Under the pieces are notes generated by a model. That model worked only from the letters and a program-made list of their open reading frames with translations. It did no database searches and was not told the DNA's origin. A stretch of DNA of 64,000 nucleotides from Xylanimonas oleitrophica (lineage in GTDB: Bacteria; Actinomycetota; Actinomycetes; Actinomycetales; Cellulomonadaceae): the NCBI RefSeq assembly GCF_003244315.1, contig NZ_QKWH01000004.1, positions 1 to 64,000 of the forward strand, in the 5' to 3' direction. Positions 46,537 to 55,732 of this stretch are shown here, piece by piece; the first letter of the stretch is position 1, and every line of letters begins with the position of its first letter. The position numbers and the translations under genes are program-made.

Positions 46537-47576
46537 GCGCCGGCGCCCTCGGAGTCCTGGCCGGGAGCGCCCGACGGCGTCGGGTCGGTCGGGGCGGGGG
46601 CCGGGCGGCGCGCCGACGCGGTCAGGGGTGCCAGGCGGTCGGCACCGTCGTCGAGCAGCGCCTCGGCCACCCGCACGCCGAGCCCGCGGGCCGCTGCGTC
46701 GTCGTCGGCCGCGACCTGGCTCAGCGGCACCGACGAGCGGTGCACCAGCCGCTCCGTGCCGTCGGTGCGGGCCACGACCGCGCCCAGCACGAGCGCGCCG
46801 TCCTCGAGCCGCGCATGGGTGCCCACCGGGGCGGCGCAGCCGGCCTCCAGACGCGCCAGCACCGCACGCTCCGCCAGCACCGCCAGGCGGGTGGGCCGGT
46901 GGTCGAGCGCGGCGAACGCGGCAGCGAGCGGGCCGCCCTCGGCCACGTCCTGCGAACGTGCCTCCACGGCCAGCGCACCCTGCCCCGGGGCAGGCGCGAC
47001 CAGCACCGGCTCGAGCACCTGCGAGACGGCGTCGGTACGGCCCAGCCGGGCCAGGCCCGCGTACGCCAGCACGACGGCGTCGAGATCGGCCTCCGGGCCG
47101 AGAGCGCGCTTGAGCCGCGTGTCGACGTTGCCGCGGATGTCGACCACGTCGAGGTCCGGCCGGGCCACGCGCAGCTGCGCGGCACGGCGCGGCGAGCCGG
47201 TGCCCACCTTCGCGCCCCGCGGCAGCGAGTCCAGCGTCAGGCCGTCACGCGCGCACAGGGCGTCGCGCGGGTCCTCCCGCTCCGGGGTCACGATGGTCAG
47301 GCCCTCGACGCCCGCGGTCGGCAGGTCCTTCAGCGAGTGGACGGCGACGTCGCACCGGCCGTCCAGCAACGCCTCCCGCAGCGCCGTGACGAAGACGCCC
47401 GTGCCGCCCAGGCTCGCCAGCGAGCCCGTCTTCACGTCGCCCTCGGTCCGGATGTGCACGAGCTCGACCGGCCGGCCCGTCAGCTCCTCGAGCCGGCGGG
47501 CCACCATGCCCGACTGCGTGGTGGCGAGCGCGCTGCCGCGCGTGCCGAGACGGAGGGGGGTGCTCATCGAGGTCAC
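46533..47576 (-). CDS. hemC: Hydroxymethylbilane synthase (porphobilinogen deaminase)
   Basis: 347 aa. Polymerises four porphobilinogens. Blocks LRLGTRGSALATTQSGMVARRL, VHSLKDLPT and RGNVDTRLKR are diagnostic, and the dipyrromethane-binding Cys is in LEAGCAAPVGTHA. A GAGACT lies 6 nt before GTG 47576, compatible with a leaderless start, but the in-frame ATG at 47567 is equally likely. A 69-nt gap separates it from hemY, the only loose joint in this operon. Confidence 0.94.
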   Translation of the reverse strand: MTSMSTPLRLGTRGSALATTQSGMVARRLEELTGRPVELVHIRTEGDVKTGSLASLGGTGVFVTALREALLDGRCDVAVHSLKDLPTAGVEGLTIVTPEREDPRDALCARDGLTLDSLPRGAKVGTGSPRRAAQLRVARPDLDVVDIRGNVDTRLKRALGPEADLDAVVLAYAGLARLGRTDAVSQVLEPVLVAPAPGQGALAVEARSQDVAEGGPLAAAFAALDHRPTRLAVLAERAVLARLEAGCAAPVGTHARLEDGALVLGAVVARTDGTERLVHRSSVPLSQVAADDDAAARGLGVRVAEALLDDGADRLAPLTASARRPAPAPTDPTPSGAPGQDSEGAGA

Positions 47577-47645
47577 CCGTCCAGTCTCTCGCGTGCTGCC
47601 GGGGCAGGGGCAACCGGGCGGCGGGTTGGGACCGACCTCACACCC

Positions 47646-49175
47646 CTACAGGTCGGCCACCGCCGTCTGCGCGTGCCCCACGATCGACGCGAGCCCCGTG
47701 CCGGCCACCCAGCCGCCCACCACCGTGAGCCCCGGCGTGCTGCCGATGGCGTCGGTGAACGTGGCCAGCCGGGCGCGGTAGGCGGGCGTGGGCGGCGGCA
47801 GGGAGCCGTCCCAGCGCTGCAGCAGGTGGTCGCGCACCCGGCCCGCGAGGTCCACACCCAGCAGCACCGACGCGTCGTGTGCGGCCTGGTCGACGTCCGG
47901 GTCCGCGGAGCCGTCGCCGAGCCGCCCGTAGCTCAGGCGCACCACGTGCACGCCCGGCCCCGCTGCCGCGCGCACGCGGTCCGCGAGCCAGGGCCACTTG
48001 GCGGTCGCGTGCGTGAACGCCTTGGCGCGCACGCCCCGGCCGGGTCCCGTCCCGTCGGAGCCCGGTGCGTCGGGGGCGATGAGCATCCCCGTGCCGCGCG
48101 GGGCGGCGTCGAGCTCGGGAGCGTCGAGCAGCAGCGTGACGAGCGCGATCGGCGCGCCCGCCTCCGGCTCGGGGGCGGCCACGCCGCCGGCCCACGGGGA
48201 GAGCAGCGGGCCGAGAGCGGGCGTCGCCGCCACGAGCCGCGGGGCACGCACCACCGTGCCGGCCGCCGTCGTGACCCGCCAGCGGCCCTCGGCGTCCCGC
48301 TCCACCGCCACCACCGGCTGCCCGGTCCGTACTCCGGCGTGCACCAGGTCCGAGCCGTCGGCGTCGTCGGCGGGGCTGTCGGCCCACGCCTCGGCCTCCG
48401 CGTTCAGCTCGCCCACGATCGCCTCCACCAGCGCGTGGATGCCGCCGTCGATGCCGCGCACCGCCGACCCCGCCGGGGCGCTGCGCCGTTGCGAGGCCAC
48501 CGCCCGGGTCAGGGACCCCTCGCGGCGGAACGCCTCCACCAGGCCGGGGGCCACGGCGTCGACGTCGAGCTTGTCGAGCGTGGCGGAGTGCACGCCCGCG
48601 GCCACGAGCGTCACCAGCCGGTCGGCGACCCGGTTCCCGAGGCGGGAGCGCACCAGCGCCCCGAGGGACGACGTGTCGGCGAACCGGACCGGCAGCCGCC
48701 GGTCGAGCGTGGCCCGCAGCACCCCGGGCCAGCCGATCGCCCGGCGCACGTCCGGCGCCCACGGGATCGACGGGATGCCGAGGATGCCGGCCCGGGGCAG
48801 GGGGAACGTGCGCCCGGCGGCGTACCCCCACGCCTGCGCGGCCGCGGGAGACACCACCGTCAGGCCCAGCGCCCTGGCCAGCGCGGTGACCGCCTCCCCG
48901 CGGGCGGCGTACGACTCGACCCCCAGGTCCATCGGCACGGACGGCAGCGACGCGAACGATCCGCCGCGCACCGGGCCGCCCGGGGCGGTGTCCGCCTCCA
49001 GCACCACCGTGCGCAGCCCCCGCCGCGCGAGCGTGCGCGCCGCGGTGAGCCCGGCGATGCCGCCGCCCACCACGACGGCGTCGACGTCCTCCGGAGCCTG
49101 GTGCCCACCCCCCGAGGGGCCGGCCGGTGCGGGCACGGGAGCGGCGCCGTCGGCGCTCACGTGACCGGTGCTCAC
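47646..49175 (-). CDS. hemY: Protoporphyrinogen/coproporphyrinogen oxidase (HemY/CgoX)
   Basis: 509 aa FAD-dependent oxidase. The dinucleotide motif is VVVGGGIAGLTAARTLARRGLRTVVLEA; the C-terminal GGWVAGTGLASIVGHA completes the FAD fold. In actinobacteria this enzyme oxidises coproporphyrinogen III in the coproporphyrin-dependent route (CgoX), so that activity is more likely than protoporphyrinogen oxidation; this is from family knowledge. The GTG at 49175 overlaps the hemE stop. A Pro/Ala-rich N-terminal extension of about 30 residues precedes the FAD motif. Confidence 0.93.
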   Translation of the reverse strand: MSTGHVSADGAAPVPAPAGPSGGGHQAPEDVDAVVVGGGIAGLTAARTLARRGLRTVVLEADTAPGGPVRGGSFASLPSVPMDLGVESYAARGEAVTALARALGLTVVSPAAAQAWGYAAGRTFPLPRAGILGIPSIPWAPDVRRAIGWPGVLRATLDRRLPVRFADTSSLGALVRSRLGNRVADRLVTLVAAGVHSATLDKLDVDAVAPGLVEAFRREGSLTRAVASQRRSAPAGSAVRGIDGGIHALVEAIVGELNAEAEAWADSPADDADGSDLVHAGVRTGQPVVAVERDAEGRWRVTTAAGTVVRAPRLVAATPALGPLLSPWAGGVAAPEPEAGAPIALVTLLLDAPELDAAPRGTGMLIAPDAPGSDGTGPGRGVRAKAFTHATAKWPWLADRVRAAAGPGVHVVRLSYGRLGDGSADPDVDQAAHDASVLLGVDLAGRVRDHLLQRWDGSLPPPTPAYRARLATFTDAIGSTPGLTVVGGWVAGTGLASIVGHAQTAVADL

Positions 49176-50323
49176 AGCGAGTGCACCAGCTCGACGACGC
49201 GGGTCAGCACGGCCGGGTCGGTCTCCGGCGGCACCCCGTGGCCCAGGTTCACCACGTGGCCCGGCGCACCGGAGCCACGGGCGACGACGTCGCGCACGTG
49301 CGCCTCCAGCACCTCCCACGGCGCCCCCAGGAGCGCCGGGTCGATGTTGCCCTGCACGCCCACGCCCGGGCCGACGGCGGTGATCGCCTCGTCGAGCGGC
49401 GTGCGGTAGTCCACCCCCACCGTGCGGTCGGTGACGCCGGCGTCCGTGAGCACGTCCCGCATCGCGCCGAGCAGGTGGCCCGTGCCCGTGCCGAAGTGGA
49501 TGCCCGGCACCCCCGCACCGTCCGGCGTGCGCAGGTCCGCCACGTGCGCCAGCGCGCGCGTCGACGACGGCGCCACCCGGGCCGTGTAGTCCGCCAGGGA
49601 GAGCGAGCCCGCCCACGAGTCGAACAGCTGCACCGCCGAGGCGCCCGCCAGCACCTGCGTGCGCAGGAACCGGCCCGTGAGCTCTGCCGTCCAGGCCGTC
49701 AGCCGGTCCCACGTCTGCGGGTCGGCGTGCATGAGGGTGCGGGCCGCCAGGTGGTCGCGGGACGGACGGCCCTCCACCAGGTACGCGGCCAGCGTGAACG
49801 GCGCCCCGCCGAACCCGATGAGCGGCGTGACGTGACCGCTGCCGTCCTGCTCGGCGAGCTCCGTCAGTCCCGCGACCGTCAGCGCCACCGCCTCGGCGAT
49901 CGGCTCCAGCGCCTCGTCCGTCAGCTCCCGCTCCGTCAGGCGCGCCACGTCGTCCCGCGTGCGGTAAGGCTGGTCCATCACCGGACCCACTCCCGGCCTG
50001 ATGTCGACGTCGACACCGGCCAGGCGCAGCGGCACCACGATGTCCGAGAAGAAGATCGCGGCGTCCACCCCGTGCCGGCGCACCGGCTGCAACGTGATCT
50101 CGGCGGCCAGCGGCGGGCGCAGGCACGAGTCCAGCATCGCGACGCCCTCGCGCACCTGCCGGTACTCCGGCAGCGAGCGGCCCGCCTGGCGCATGAACCA
50201 CACCGGCAGCCGGTCGGACCGATCCCCCCGCAGCGCTCTGACCAGGGGAGACGGTGCCGTGCGGCCGTCGACGAGCGGGTGGTCGGCAGGCAGCGGCGCG
50301 GACGGCACAGTGGGAGAGGTCAC
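49172..50323 (-). CDS. hemE: Uroporphyrinogen decarboxylase
   Basis: 383 aa. It removes four carboxyls to make coproporphyrinogen III. The signature PVWFMRQAGRSLPEYRQVREG and IFFSDIVVPLRLAGVDV are conserved. GTG 50323 is chosen because the family N terminus begins shortly after it; the frame is open further up but runs over the hemA start. CAGAAT lies 8 nt before the GTG. It begins the minus-strand heme operon. Confidence 0.95.
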   Translation of the reverse strand: MTSPTVPSAPLPADHPLVDGRTAPSPLVRALRGDRSDRLPVWFMRQAGRSLPEYRQVREGVAMLDSCLRPPLAAEITLQPVRRHGVDAAIFFSDIVVPLRLAGVDVDIRPGVGPVMDQPYRTRDDVARLTERELTDEALEPIAEAVALTVAGLTELAEQDGSGHVTPLIGFGGAPFTLAAYLVEGRPSRDHLAARTLMHADPQTWDRLTAWTAELTGRFLRTQVLAGASAVQLFDSWAGSLSLADYTARVAPSSTRALAHVADLRTPDGAGVPGIHFGTGTGHLLGAMRDVLTDAGVTDRTVGVDYRTPLDEAITAVGPGVGVQGNIDPALLGAPWEVLEAHVRDVVARGSGAPGHVVNLGHGVPPETDPAVLTRVVELVHSL

Positions 50324-50331
50324 GGGCAGAG

Positions 50332-50337
50332 ATTCTG
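50332..50337 (-). promoter_or_regulatory. -10 element (leaderless) for the hemE operon
   Basis: Minus-strand hexamer CAGAAT, 8 nt before the GTG at 50323. It lies within the 49-bp divergent hemE-hemA interval; a plus-strand TAAAGT at 50358-50363 could serve hemA. Confidence 0.4.
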
Positions 50338-50372
50338 CCTCGCCCGCGGATGCCGCATAAAGTCGGGGAACT

Positions 50373-51863
50373 GTGGTACTGCTCTCCCTCACCGCCAGCC
50401 ACCGCGAGCTGGACCTCGACGCGCTCGAGCGCCTGTCCACCGGATCTGCCTCGGTGGGCCGCGCCGTCGTCCGCGCGTGCGACCCGGTGCAGGGCGCCGT
50501 CATCATCTCCACCTGCAACCGCTTCGAGCTCTACCTCGACGTGGAGGCCCCGCTCCACGCCCCCGCGCTGCAGCACGCCACCCGCCACGTGGCCGAGCTC
50601 GTCGCCGAGTCCTCCGGCGTCACCCCCGAGACGGCCGCCGAGTCGTTCACGGTGCGCACCGCCTCCGAGGTGACCGAGCACCTGTTCGCCGTCGCCTCCG
50701 GCCTCGACTCCATGGTGGTGGGGGAGCGGGAGATCTCCGGACAGGTCAAGCGCGCCCTCGAGGTGGCCCGCGAGGAGCAGACCACGTCCAAGACCCTCGA
50801 GCTGCTGTTCCAGACGGCCTCACGCACCTCCAAGCGGGTCGGCGCCCACACCGAGCTCGGCTCCACCGGCCGCTCCCTCGTCAAGCTCGGCCTCGACCTC
50901 GCCGGCGAGGTGCTGCCCCCGTGGCAGGGCGTGCGCACCGTGCTCATCGGCACCGGCTCGTACGCCGGCGCCACCGTGGCCGCCCTGCGCAACCGCGGGT
51001 CGGACGACGTCCGCGTGTACTCCCAGTCCGGCCGCGCCGAGATCTTCGCCGGCTCGCACGACGTCGTCGCCCTGCCGAACGACGCCGAGGCGCTCGTCGA
51101 GGCGCTCGCCGAGGCCGACCTCGTCGTCTCCGTCTCGGGCGCTCGCGGCCGCCGCACGGTCGCGTCCCTCACGGCGTCGGGCGAGCTCTCCGGCGCGGTG
51201 CCGCAGCCCGCGCAGGATGCTGCGGGCGCCGGCCCCGAGAGCGGGGAGCGCGGCGCCGAGGCGAGCCTCGAGTACGTGCTCGACGCCGCCGCCGTGGCCC
51301 GGGCGCGCCGGCGCGCCGCCGTCCGCTCGGGCGACGAGGCCGAGGGCCGCCCCCTGGTGGTGCTGGACCTGGCGCTGCACCGCGACGTCGACCCGCGCGT
51401 GGCCGACGTCGAGGGCGTGCTGCTCTACGACCTGCAGGCCCTCAAGGCGCACGCCCCCGCCACGGCCCGCGCCGTCGTCGAGCACGCGCAGCAGATCGTG
51501 GACGAGGCCGCCCGGGAGTTCGCCGAGCACCAGGTGGGCCGGGAGGCCGACGCCGCCGTCGTCGCGCTGCTCGACGAGGCGGAGAAGCAGGCGCAGGCCG
51601 AGATCGACGAGGCGGTGGCGCAGCTGCGCGCCGAGCTCGCCGCCCGCGGTGAGGTGGACGCCCTGGGGCGCCCCGCCGAGCCGGACGAGGACGACGTCGA
51701 GGCCGTCGCCCGCCAGGTGCGCCGCCGCGTCCACGCCGGGTTGCACGACAGGATCGTGGCGGCCCGGGCAGAGGCCGTCGCCCGGGCGCGCGCCGCCGAG
51801 CGTGCGGTGGCCGACGGCGCCGAGGCCGTGGCCGACGCCGCGTGCGCCTCCCGCACCCGCTGA
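50373..51863 (+). CDS. hemA: Glutamyl-tRNA reductase
   Basis: 496 aa. NADPH-dependent reduction of Glu-tRNA(Glu) to glutamate-1-semialdehyde, the first committed step of the C5 heme route. The catalytic Cys is in IISTCNRFELYLDV; MVVGEREISGQVKRALEVAR and the Rossmann block VLIGTGSYAGATVAALRNRG follow. The dimerisation region at the C terminus is extended and Ala/Glu/Arg-rich, making it somewhat longer than usual. The GTG start faces hemE across only 49 bp, so both arms of the heme cluster share a control region. Confidence 0.96.
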   Translation: MVLLSLTASHRELDLDALERLSTGSASVGRAVVRACDPVQGAVIISTCNRFELYLDVEAPLHAPALQHATRHVAELVAESSGVTPETAAESFTVRTASEVTEHLFAVASGLDSMVVGEREISGQVKRALEVAREEQTTSKTLELLFQTASRTSKRVGAHTELGSTGRSLVKLGLDLAGEVLPPWQGVRTVLIGTGSYAGATVAALRNRGSDDVRVYSQSGRAEIFAGSHDVVALPNDAEALVEALAEADLVVSVSGARGRRTVASLTASGELSGAVPQPAQDAAGAGPESGERGAEASLEYVLDAAAVARARRRAAVRSGDEAEGRPLVVLDLALHRDVDPRVADVEGVLLYDLQALKAHAPATARAVVEHAQQIVDEAAREFAEHQVGREADAAVVALLDEAEKQAQAEIDEAVAQLRAELAARGEVDALGRPAEPDEDDVEAVARQVRRRVHAGLHDRIVAARAEAVARARAAERAVADGAEAVADAACASRTR

Positions 51864-51882
51864 CCACCCTGCCCGCGAGGCG

Positions 51883-52938
51883 TCACCAGCGGGCCTTCAT
51901 CTCCTCCAGCACGCCCGGAGCCCCGTCGACCTTCCGCTCCCGCCCGCCCGCGGTGAGCGTGCCGCTGTAGCGCCCGAAGATCTGCACGTAGTCCATCGCC
52001 ACCACGCCGTAGCTCAGCCCCACCGTCTTGAGCCCGTCCGGCGTGAAGACGACGTCGAGCCGTCCGTCGCGCGAGCGCACGGTCCAGGGGTGGTCGAGGT
52101 CGTCGCGGGCGGCCAGCGCGCCGGGTGCGTCGGTCCAGCGGCGCCCGCCAGGCGTGAAGACGACGTCGCTCAGCGGCTCGCACGCCTGCGGCGACCAGAG
52201 ACCCGACTCCTCCTCCTGCCCCGGCAGTCCCGGCCGCACCGCGAAGTTCGCCCCGCACAGCGCACCGTCGTCGTCGGTGTCGTGGAACGCGAACGTGCCC
52301 CACGTCCACCCGGTGCGGTAGGTGAGGGCCGAGCGGTGCTCGTCCAGGATCGCGGCGTCGCGCGCCGGGTCGAAGACGACGTCGCGGTCGCCCACCCGCA
52401 GCGTCCCGGAGACCGGGTAGGTCGCCTTCGTCGTGTACAGGGTGCCGCCCGGCAGGCGGCTGCTCACCGCGAGGTCAGGGGCCGCGGCGCGGGCGTCGAG
52501 CGTCAGCTCCCCGCGCACCGCCGGGGCGTCGTCGTGGGCCGCCACGTCGATGACGATCTTGTGCGCCCCGCCCGCGCGGTCGAACCGGTACTCCAGCCCG
52601 AACCCGCCCCGCCGGAACGGCACCCGCGCCTGGAAGAGGTCCGTCGGCAGCCGCAGCGTGCCACGCCGCGCACCCGCCTGGTACTCGTGCCGCACGCCCG
52701 TGGCCCGCTCGGCCACGTACAGCTCCGCGCTGGCCAGGTAGCCGGCGTCCTGCAGGATCATCGAGCCCGCCCAGTCCGGATGGACGAGCGTCCAGCCCAC
52801 CCACTGCTTGAGGCGCATCCGGCGCAGCCCGGACGGCACGAGGCTCCGCCGGCGGAGCGGGTCCACGGTGGCGGGGCGACGAGGGAACCGGCCGAACCGG
52901 AGTGCCCCCTGCCCGTCGACGACGTCGTCGAGGTTCAT
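51883..52938 (-). CDS. DUF2804 family protein
   Basis: 351 aa soluble beta-rich protein. It contains GRYSGTLTAGGRERKVDGAPGVLEEMKARW at the end, WTWGTFAFHDTDDDGALCGANFAV in the middle and repeated antiparallel-strand-like segments, matching the DUF2804 layout as I recall it. The biochemical function is not known. A -10-like TACGGT lies 6 nt before the ATG, in the 29-nt gap after the CoA transferase gene. Confidence 0.8.
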   Translation of the reverse strand: MNLDDVVDGQGALRFGRFPRRPATVDPLRRRSLVPSGLRRMRLKQWVGWTLVHPDWAGSMILQDAGYLASAELYVAERATGVRHEYQAGARRGTLRLPTDLFQARVPFRRGGFGLEYRFDRAGGAHKIVIDVAAHDDAPAVRGELTLDARAAAPDLAVSSRLPGGTLYTTKATYPVSGTLRVGDRDVVFDPARDAAILDEHRSALTYRTGWTWGTFAFHDTDDDGALCGANFAVRPGLPGQEEESGLWSPQACEPLSDVVFTPGGRRWTDAPGALAARDDLDHPWTVRSRDGRLDVVFTPDGLKTVGLSYGVVAMDYVQIFGRYSGTLTAGGRERKVDGAPGVLEEMKARW

Positions 52939-52944
52939 GCCCGC

Positions 52945-52950
52945 ACCGTA
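52945..52950 (-). promoter_or_regulatory. -10 element (leaderless) for the DUF2804 gene
   Basis: Minus-strand hexamer TACGGT, 6 nt before the ATG at 52938. The CoA transferase start 1.6 kb away has the same hexamer and spacing. Confidence 0.45.
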
Positions 52951-52967
52951 ACCCGGTGGCGGCGGTG

Positions 52968-54512
52968 CTACCGGGGCAGCCAGGCGGCGTGGTCGGTGCC
53001 CCACGGGTGCGCCGGCGCCGGGTAGTCGGCGAACCCGGGCAGGGCGGGGCGCGCCGTCGTCACGCGCGGTCCGTGCCCGTGGCTCACCACCGCTCCGGGC
53101 GGCAGCCCTGCGGGCGCCGGGTGCTGGGGGTCGCGGCCTGCCTCGTGGACCCGGCGGGGCCCGCCGACGGCGCCGGGCGTCGGGTCCAGGAGCCAGGCCG
53201 CGGTGCGCGCCAGTGCGACGGACACCTCCCGTCCCAGGCCGTCGCCCTGCCTGGCCACGAGCGCGTCCACCACCCCCGCCGCCAGGAGGTAGCCCGAGGC
53301 GTGGTCGAGCGCCTGCGCGGGGAGCGCGCCGGGCCGGGCGGTCTCCCTGGCCTCGCCACCCAGCGACTCGACGATCGCGATGCCGGACGCGGCCTGCACG
53401 ATCGAGTCGAACCCGCGCCGCCCCGCCCACGGTCCCGTCTCGCCCCAGGCGCTGACCCGCGCGTGCACCGCTCCCGGCGGCGCCACCAGCCCCAGCCGCT
53501 CGACGGCGCCCGGCCGGTACCCGGTGACCAGCACGTCCGCCTCGTCCAGGAGCGCCTGCGCACGCTCGCGATCACCGGGGTCCCGCAGGTCCAGCAGCGC
53601 CGTGCGCTTGCCCTGCCCGGTGTCGAGGTGCTGCCAGCGGATCTCGGCGGGCACGGGCGGGTCCACGCGCAGCACGTCCGCCCCGAGCAGGGCCAGGGTG
53701 CGGGTGGCCACCGGTCCGGCGACGACGCGGGTCAGGTCCAGGACGCGCACGCCTGCCAGCGGCAGCGGGCCGCCCGCCAGGGAGAGCGTGCGGTGCACGG
53801 CCGGACCGGCCTCCTCGCGCGGGCGGGACCGCACCAGGGGTCCCGACGCCGCAGCCCGTCCCGGCGCGGACGCGGCCCACTCGTCCTCGGTGCGCACGCG
53901 GACGACGACGGCGCCCGCCGCGGTGGCGGCGTCCTCGACGTCCTGGGCACGCCGGTCGCCGAGCGCGGCGGCGAGCTCCGCGGCACCCGCCGCGCCCGGG
54001 ACCCCCAGCGTCTCGACGAGCCGACGCCGGTGGTGGGGGTAGTTCGCGTGGGTGCGCACCCATCCGTCGGCCGTGCGGAAGAACCCCGACAGCTCGGCGA
54101 ACCCGTCGACGGGGTGCCCGTCGAGCCGCAGCAGCCGGTCGGAGCAGAACGCGGCGGCGACCGCCCCCAGGTCGGCCGGGTCCTCGACCAGGGGGCCCGT
54201 GGCCCCGGCGCGGGCGGCCGCGCGGCACACCGCCTGGACGGAGCCCAGGGCGAGCGCCGCGACCGGCAGGGTCGCCGCCAGCCAGGGCTGGCCGTCGTCG
54301 GGAGGCTCGGGGGTGCCGCCCGGTGCCGGGCGCGGGGGCCCGCCGCCGGGCGCCCCGGCCGGGGGTTCGGCCGTGCGCTCGGTCGTCGGCGCGCCCGCCG
54401 GCTCGGCTGGCGGCTCCGCTGATGGCGCGAGGCCGCCCGGGCGGTCGCCGGTGACGCCGGTGCCCGCCTCGTAGTCGGCCACCAGCGCGCTGGCCAGGCG
54501 ACGAGCCTCCAC
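52968..54512 (-). CDS. CoA transferase, class III (CaiB/BaiF family), two-part form
   Basis: 514 aa. The C-terminal half starts with the class III signature LAGVRVLDLTRVVAGPVATRTLALLGADVLRVD and keeps the catalytic-type Asp in PAQALDHASGYLLAAG. The N-terminal half (about residues 75-200) reads like the small domain of this family (GFFRTADGWVRTHANYPHHRRRLVETLGV) and is joined by a disordered Pro/Ala/Glu-rich segment. So the domain order looks rearranged relative to a simple CaiB. CoA donor and acceptor are unknown. The start is GTG 54512 with TACGGT 6 nt before it. Confidence 0.82.
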   Translation of the reverse strand: MEARRLASALVADYEAGTGVTGDRPGGLAPSAEPPAEPAGAPTTERTAEPPAGAPGGGPPRPAPGGTPEPPDDGQPWLAATLPVAALALGSVQAVCRAAARAGATGPLVEDPADLGAVAAAFCSDRLLRLDGHPVDGFAELSGFFRTADGWVRTHANYPHHRRRLVETLGVPGAAGAAELAAALGDRRAQDVEDAATAAGAVVVRVRTEDEWAASAPGRAAASGPLVRSRPREEAGPAVHRTLSLAGGPLPLAGVRVLDLTRVVAGPVATRTLALLGADVLRVDPPVPAEIRWQHLDTGQGKRTALLDLRDPGDRERAQALLDEADVLVTGYRPGAVERLGLVAPPGAVHARVSAWGETGPWAGRRGFDSIVQAASGIAIVESLGGEARETARPGALPAQALDHASGYLLAAGVVDALVARQGDGLGREVSVALARTAAWLLDPTPGAVGGPRRVHEAGRDPQHPAPAGLPPGAVVSHGHGPRVTTARPALPGFADYPAPAHPWGTDHAAWLPR

Positions 54513-54518
54513 GCCACG

Positions 54519-54524
54519 ACCGTA
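54519..54524 (-). promoter_or_regulatory. -10 element (leaderless) for the CoA transferase gene
   Basis: Minus-strand hexamer TACGGT, 6 nt before the GTG at 54512. Confidence 0.45.
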
Positions 54525-54579
54525 GGCGTGCGGGGCCGCCGTCGCACCACCGCCGCCACGGGCGGCGACCGCCGGCCGA

Positions 54580-54585
54580 TAGGAT
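54580..54585 (+). promoter_or_regulatory. -10 element (leaderless) for the DUF5926 gene
   Basis: Hexamer TAGGAT, 7 nt before the ATG at 54593. Confidence 0.5.
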
Positions 54586-54592
54586 CGCCCGC

Positions 54593-55429
54593 ATGGCCAA
54601 GAGCTCTGCGACCGACTTCGTGCTGCGTCCCTTCGAGGGCCTCCCCGGCGAGCCCGACTGGGTGGCGATGCGCGAGATCGTGCCCTCCGCCACCGCGACC
54701 GTGCGCACCACGGCCGAGCACGGCGGCCGCGACGTGCTGGTCGTGACGATCCTGCCGGGCGGCTTCGCCGGCATGCACCGCCCCGACGGCACCGTGCTGC
54801 TCGCGGTCCAGGGCGTGCTCAGCACCGGTGACCTGTCGCGCGACCTGGCGTCCGTGCTGCTGGAGACGCTCGACGCCGAGCCGGGCACCGCCGTCCCCGC
54901 CCCGGCCACGCCGTCGGACGGCCCGCGCCTCCAGGAGGTGCTCGACCTGTCGGTGCCGTTCGAGGTCACCGTCCACGACGGCTACGACTACTGGGTGGAC
55001 GCGTCGGCCGAGCGCACGGACGACGTCAACGAGTCGCTGGCCGAGGCGGCGGAGGCCACCATCCCCACCGTGCGCCTGACGTCGGTGGAGCACGCGTACT
55101 GGTGCCAGATGAGCCGCGAGTTCCTGCGCTGGGCCCGCCCCGAGCCGGAGGACCAGGTGGTCGACGCGATCGCCCGCCTGCACGCCCGGCGCGAGTCGGC
55201 GCTGCAGCTGCCCGGTGGCGAGGGCCGGTTCCTGGGGATGTTCCGCGCCAGCGGCCTCGTGGTCCCGGTGTGGGAGCTGCCGGCCGGCACGGAGGCGTCC
55301 GACGTCGAGCAGCCGGCGGTACAGCTCGCGGAGCGCCTGGACGCGGCGCTCGCCGTGGACGCGCCGCTGGACGCGAACGAGCGCCGGGCGCGCGCGGGCA
55401 TCGTCTCGCGCCAGGTCACCCTGCGCTGA
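54593..55429 (+). CDS. DUF5926 family protein
   Basis: 278 aa soluble, acidic protein. FEGLPGEPDWVAMREIVPSATA, GVLSTGDLSRDLASVLLETLDAEPG, DDVNESLAEAAEATIPTVRL and AYWCQMSREFLRWARPE are the recognisable blocks of this actinobacterial family. Function unknown. It ends with a good terminator and stands alone between a CoA transferase and a glycosyltransferase gene. Confidence 0.82.
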   Translation: MAKSSATDFVLRPFEGLPGEPDWVAMREIVPSATATVRTTAEHGGRDVLVVTILPGGFAGMHRPDGTVLLAVQGVLSTGDLSRDLASVLLETLDAEPGTAVPAPATPSDGPRLQEVLDLSVPFEVTVHDGYDYWVDASAERTDDVNESLAEAAEATIPTVRLTSVEHAYWCQMSREFLRWARPEPEDQVVDAIARLHARRESALQLPGGEGRFLGMFRASGLVVPVWELPAGTEASDVEQPAVQLAERLDAALAVDAPLDANERRARAGIVSRQVTLR

Positions 55430-55436
55430 CGCTCCC

Positions 55437-55468
55437 GGGGCGGCGCGAGCGGTCGCTTGCGCCGCCCC
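55437..55468 (+). terminator. Terminator of the DUF5926 gene
   Basis: Arms 55437-55450 and 55455-55468 pair over 14 bp with one G-T wobble around the loop GGTC, 7 nt after the stop. Confidence 0.75.
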
Positions 55469-55732
55469 CGCAAGTGCTCTCTCGCGTCCGTCGCGCGATC
55501 TCCACGTCGTCTGACCTGCGCGAACACCCTCCGGATGAGGCTTCTGCTACCGAGGGAGTAGCATTCTGCGGGTAAGTCTTTGCACTCCCCGGGTCACTCC
55601 GGGGGCTTCCCTCGACGCGCAGGCAGGACACGTGTGAACGCCGACCAGGTGCGGGGCCGGACGAGCCCCGACGTGGTGACGACCGGTACCGACGGGCGCG
55701 CTGCCCGCAGACCTTCTCCCGCACAGGAGGAC
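55469..55732. other. Leader region of the glycosyltransferase gene
   Basis: No separate gene is supported. The stretch is less GC-rich around 55520-55580 and contains GCTAC/GTAGC (a short inverted repeat), TAGCAT and GGTAAGT, which look like promoter elements. A GTG at 55634, with AGGCAGGA upstream, is an alternative start for the glycosyltransferase. Confidence 0.4.
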
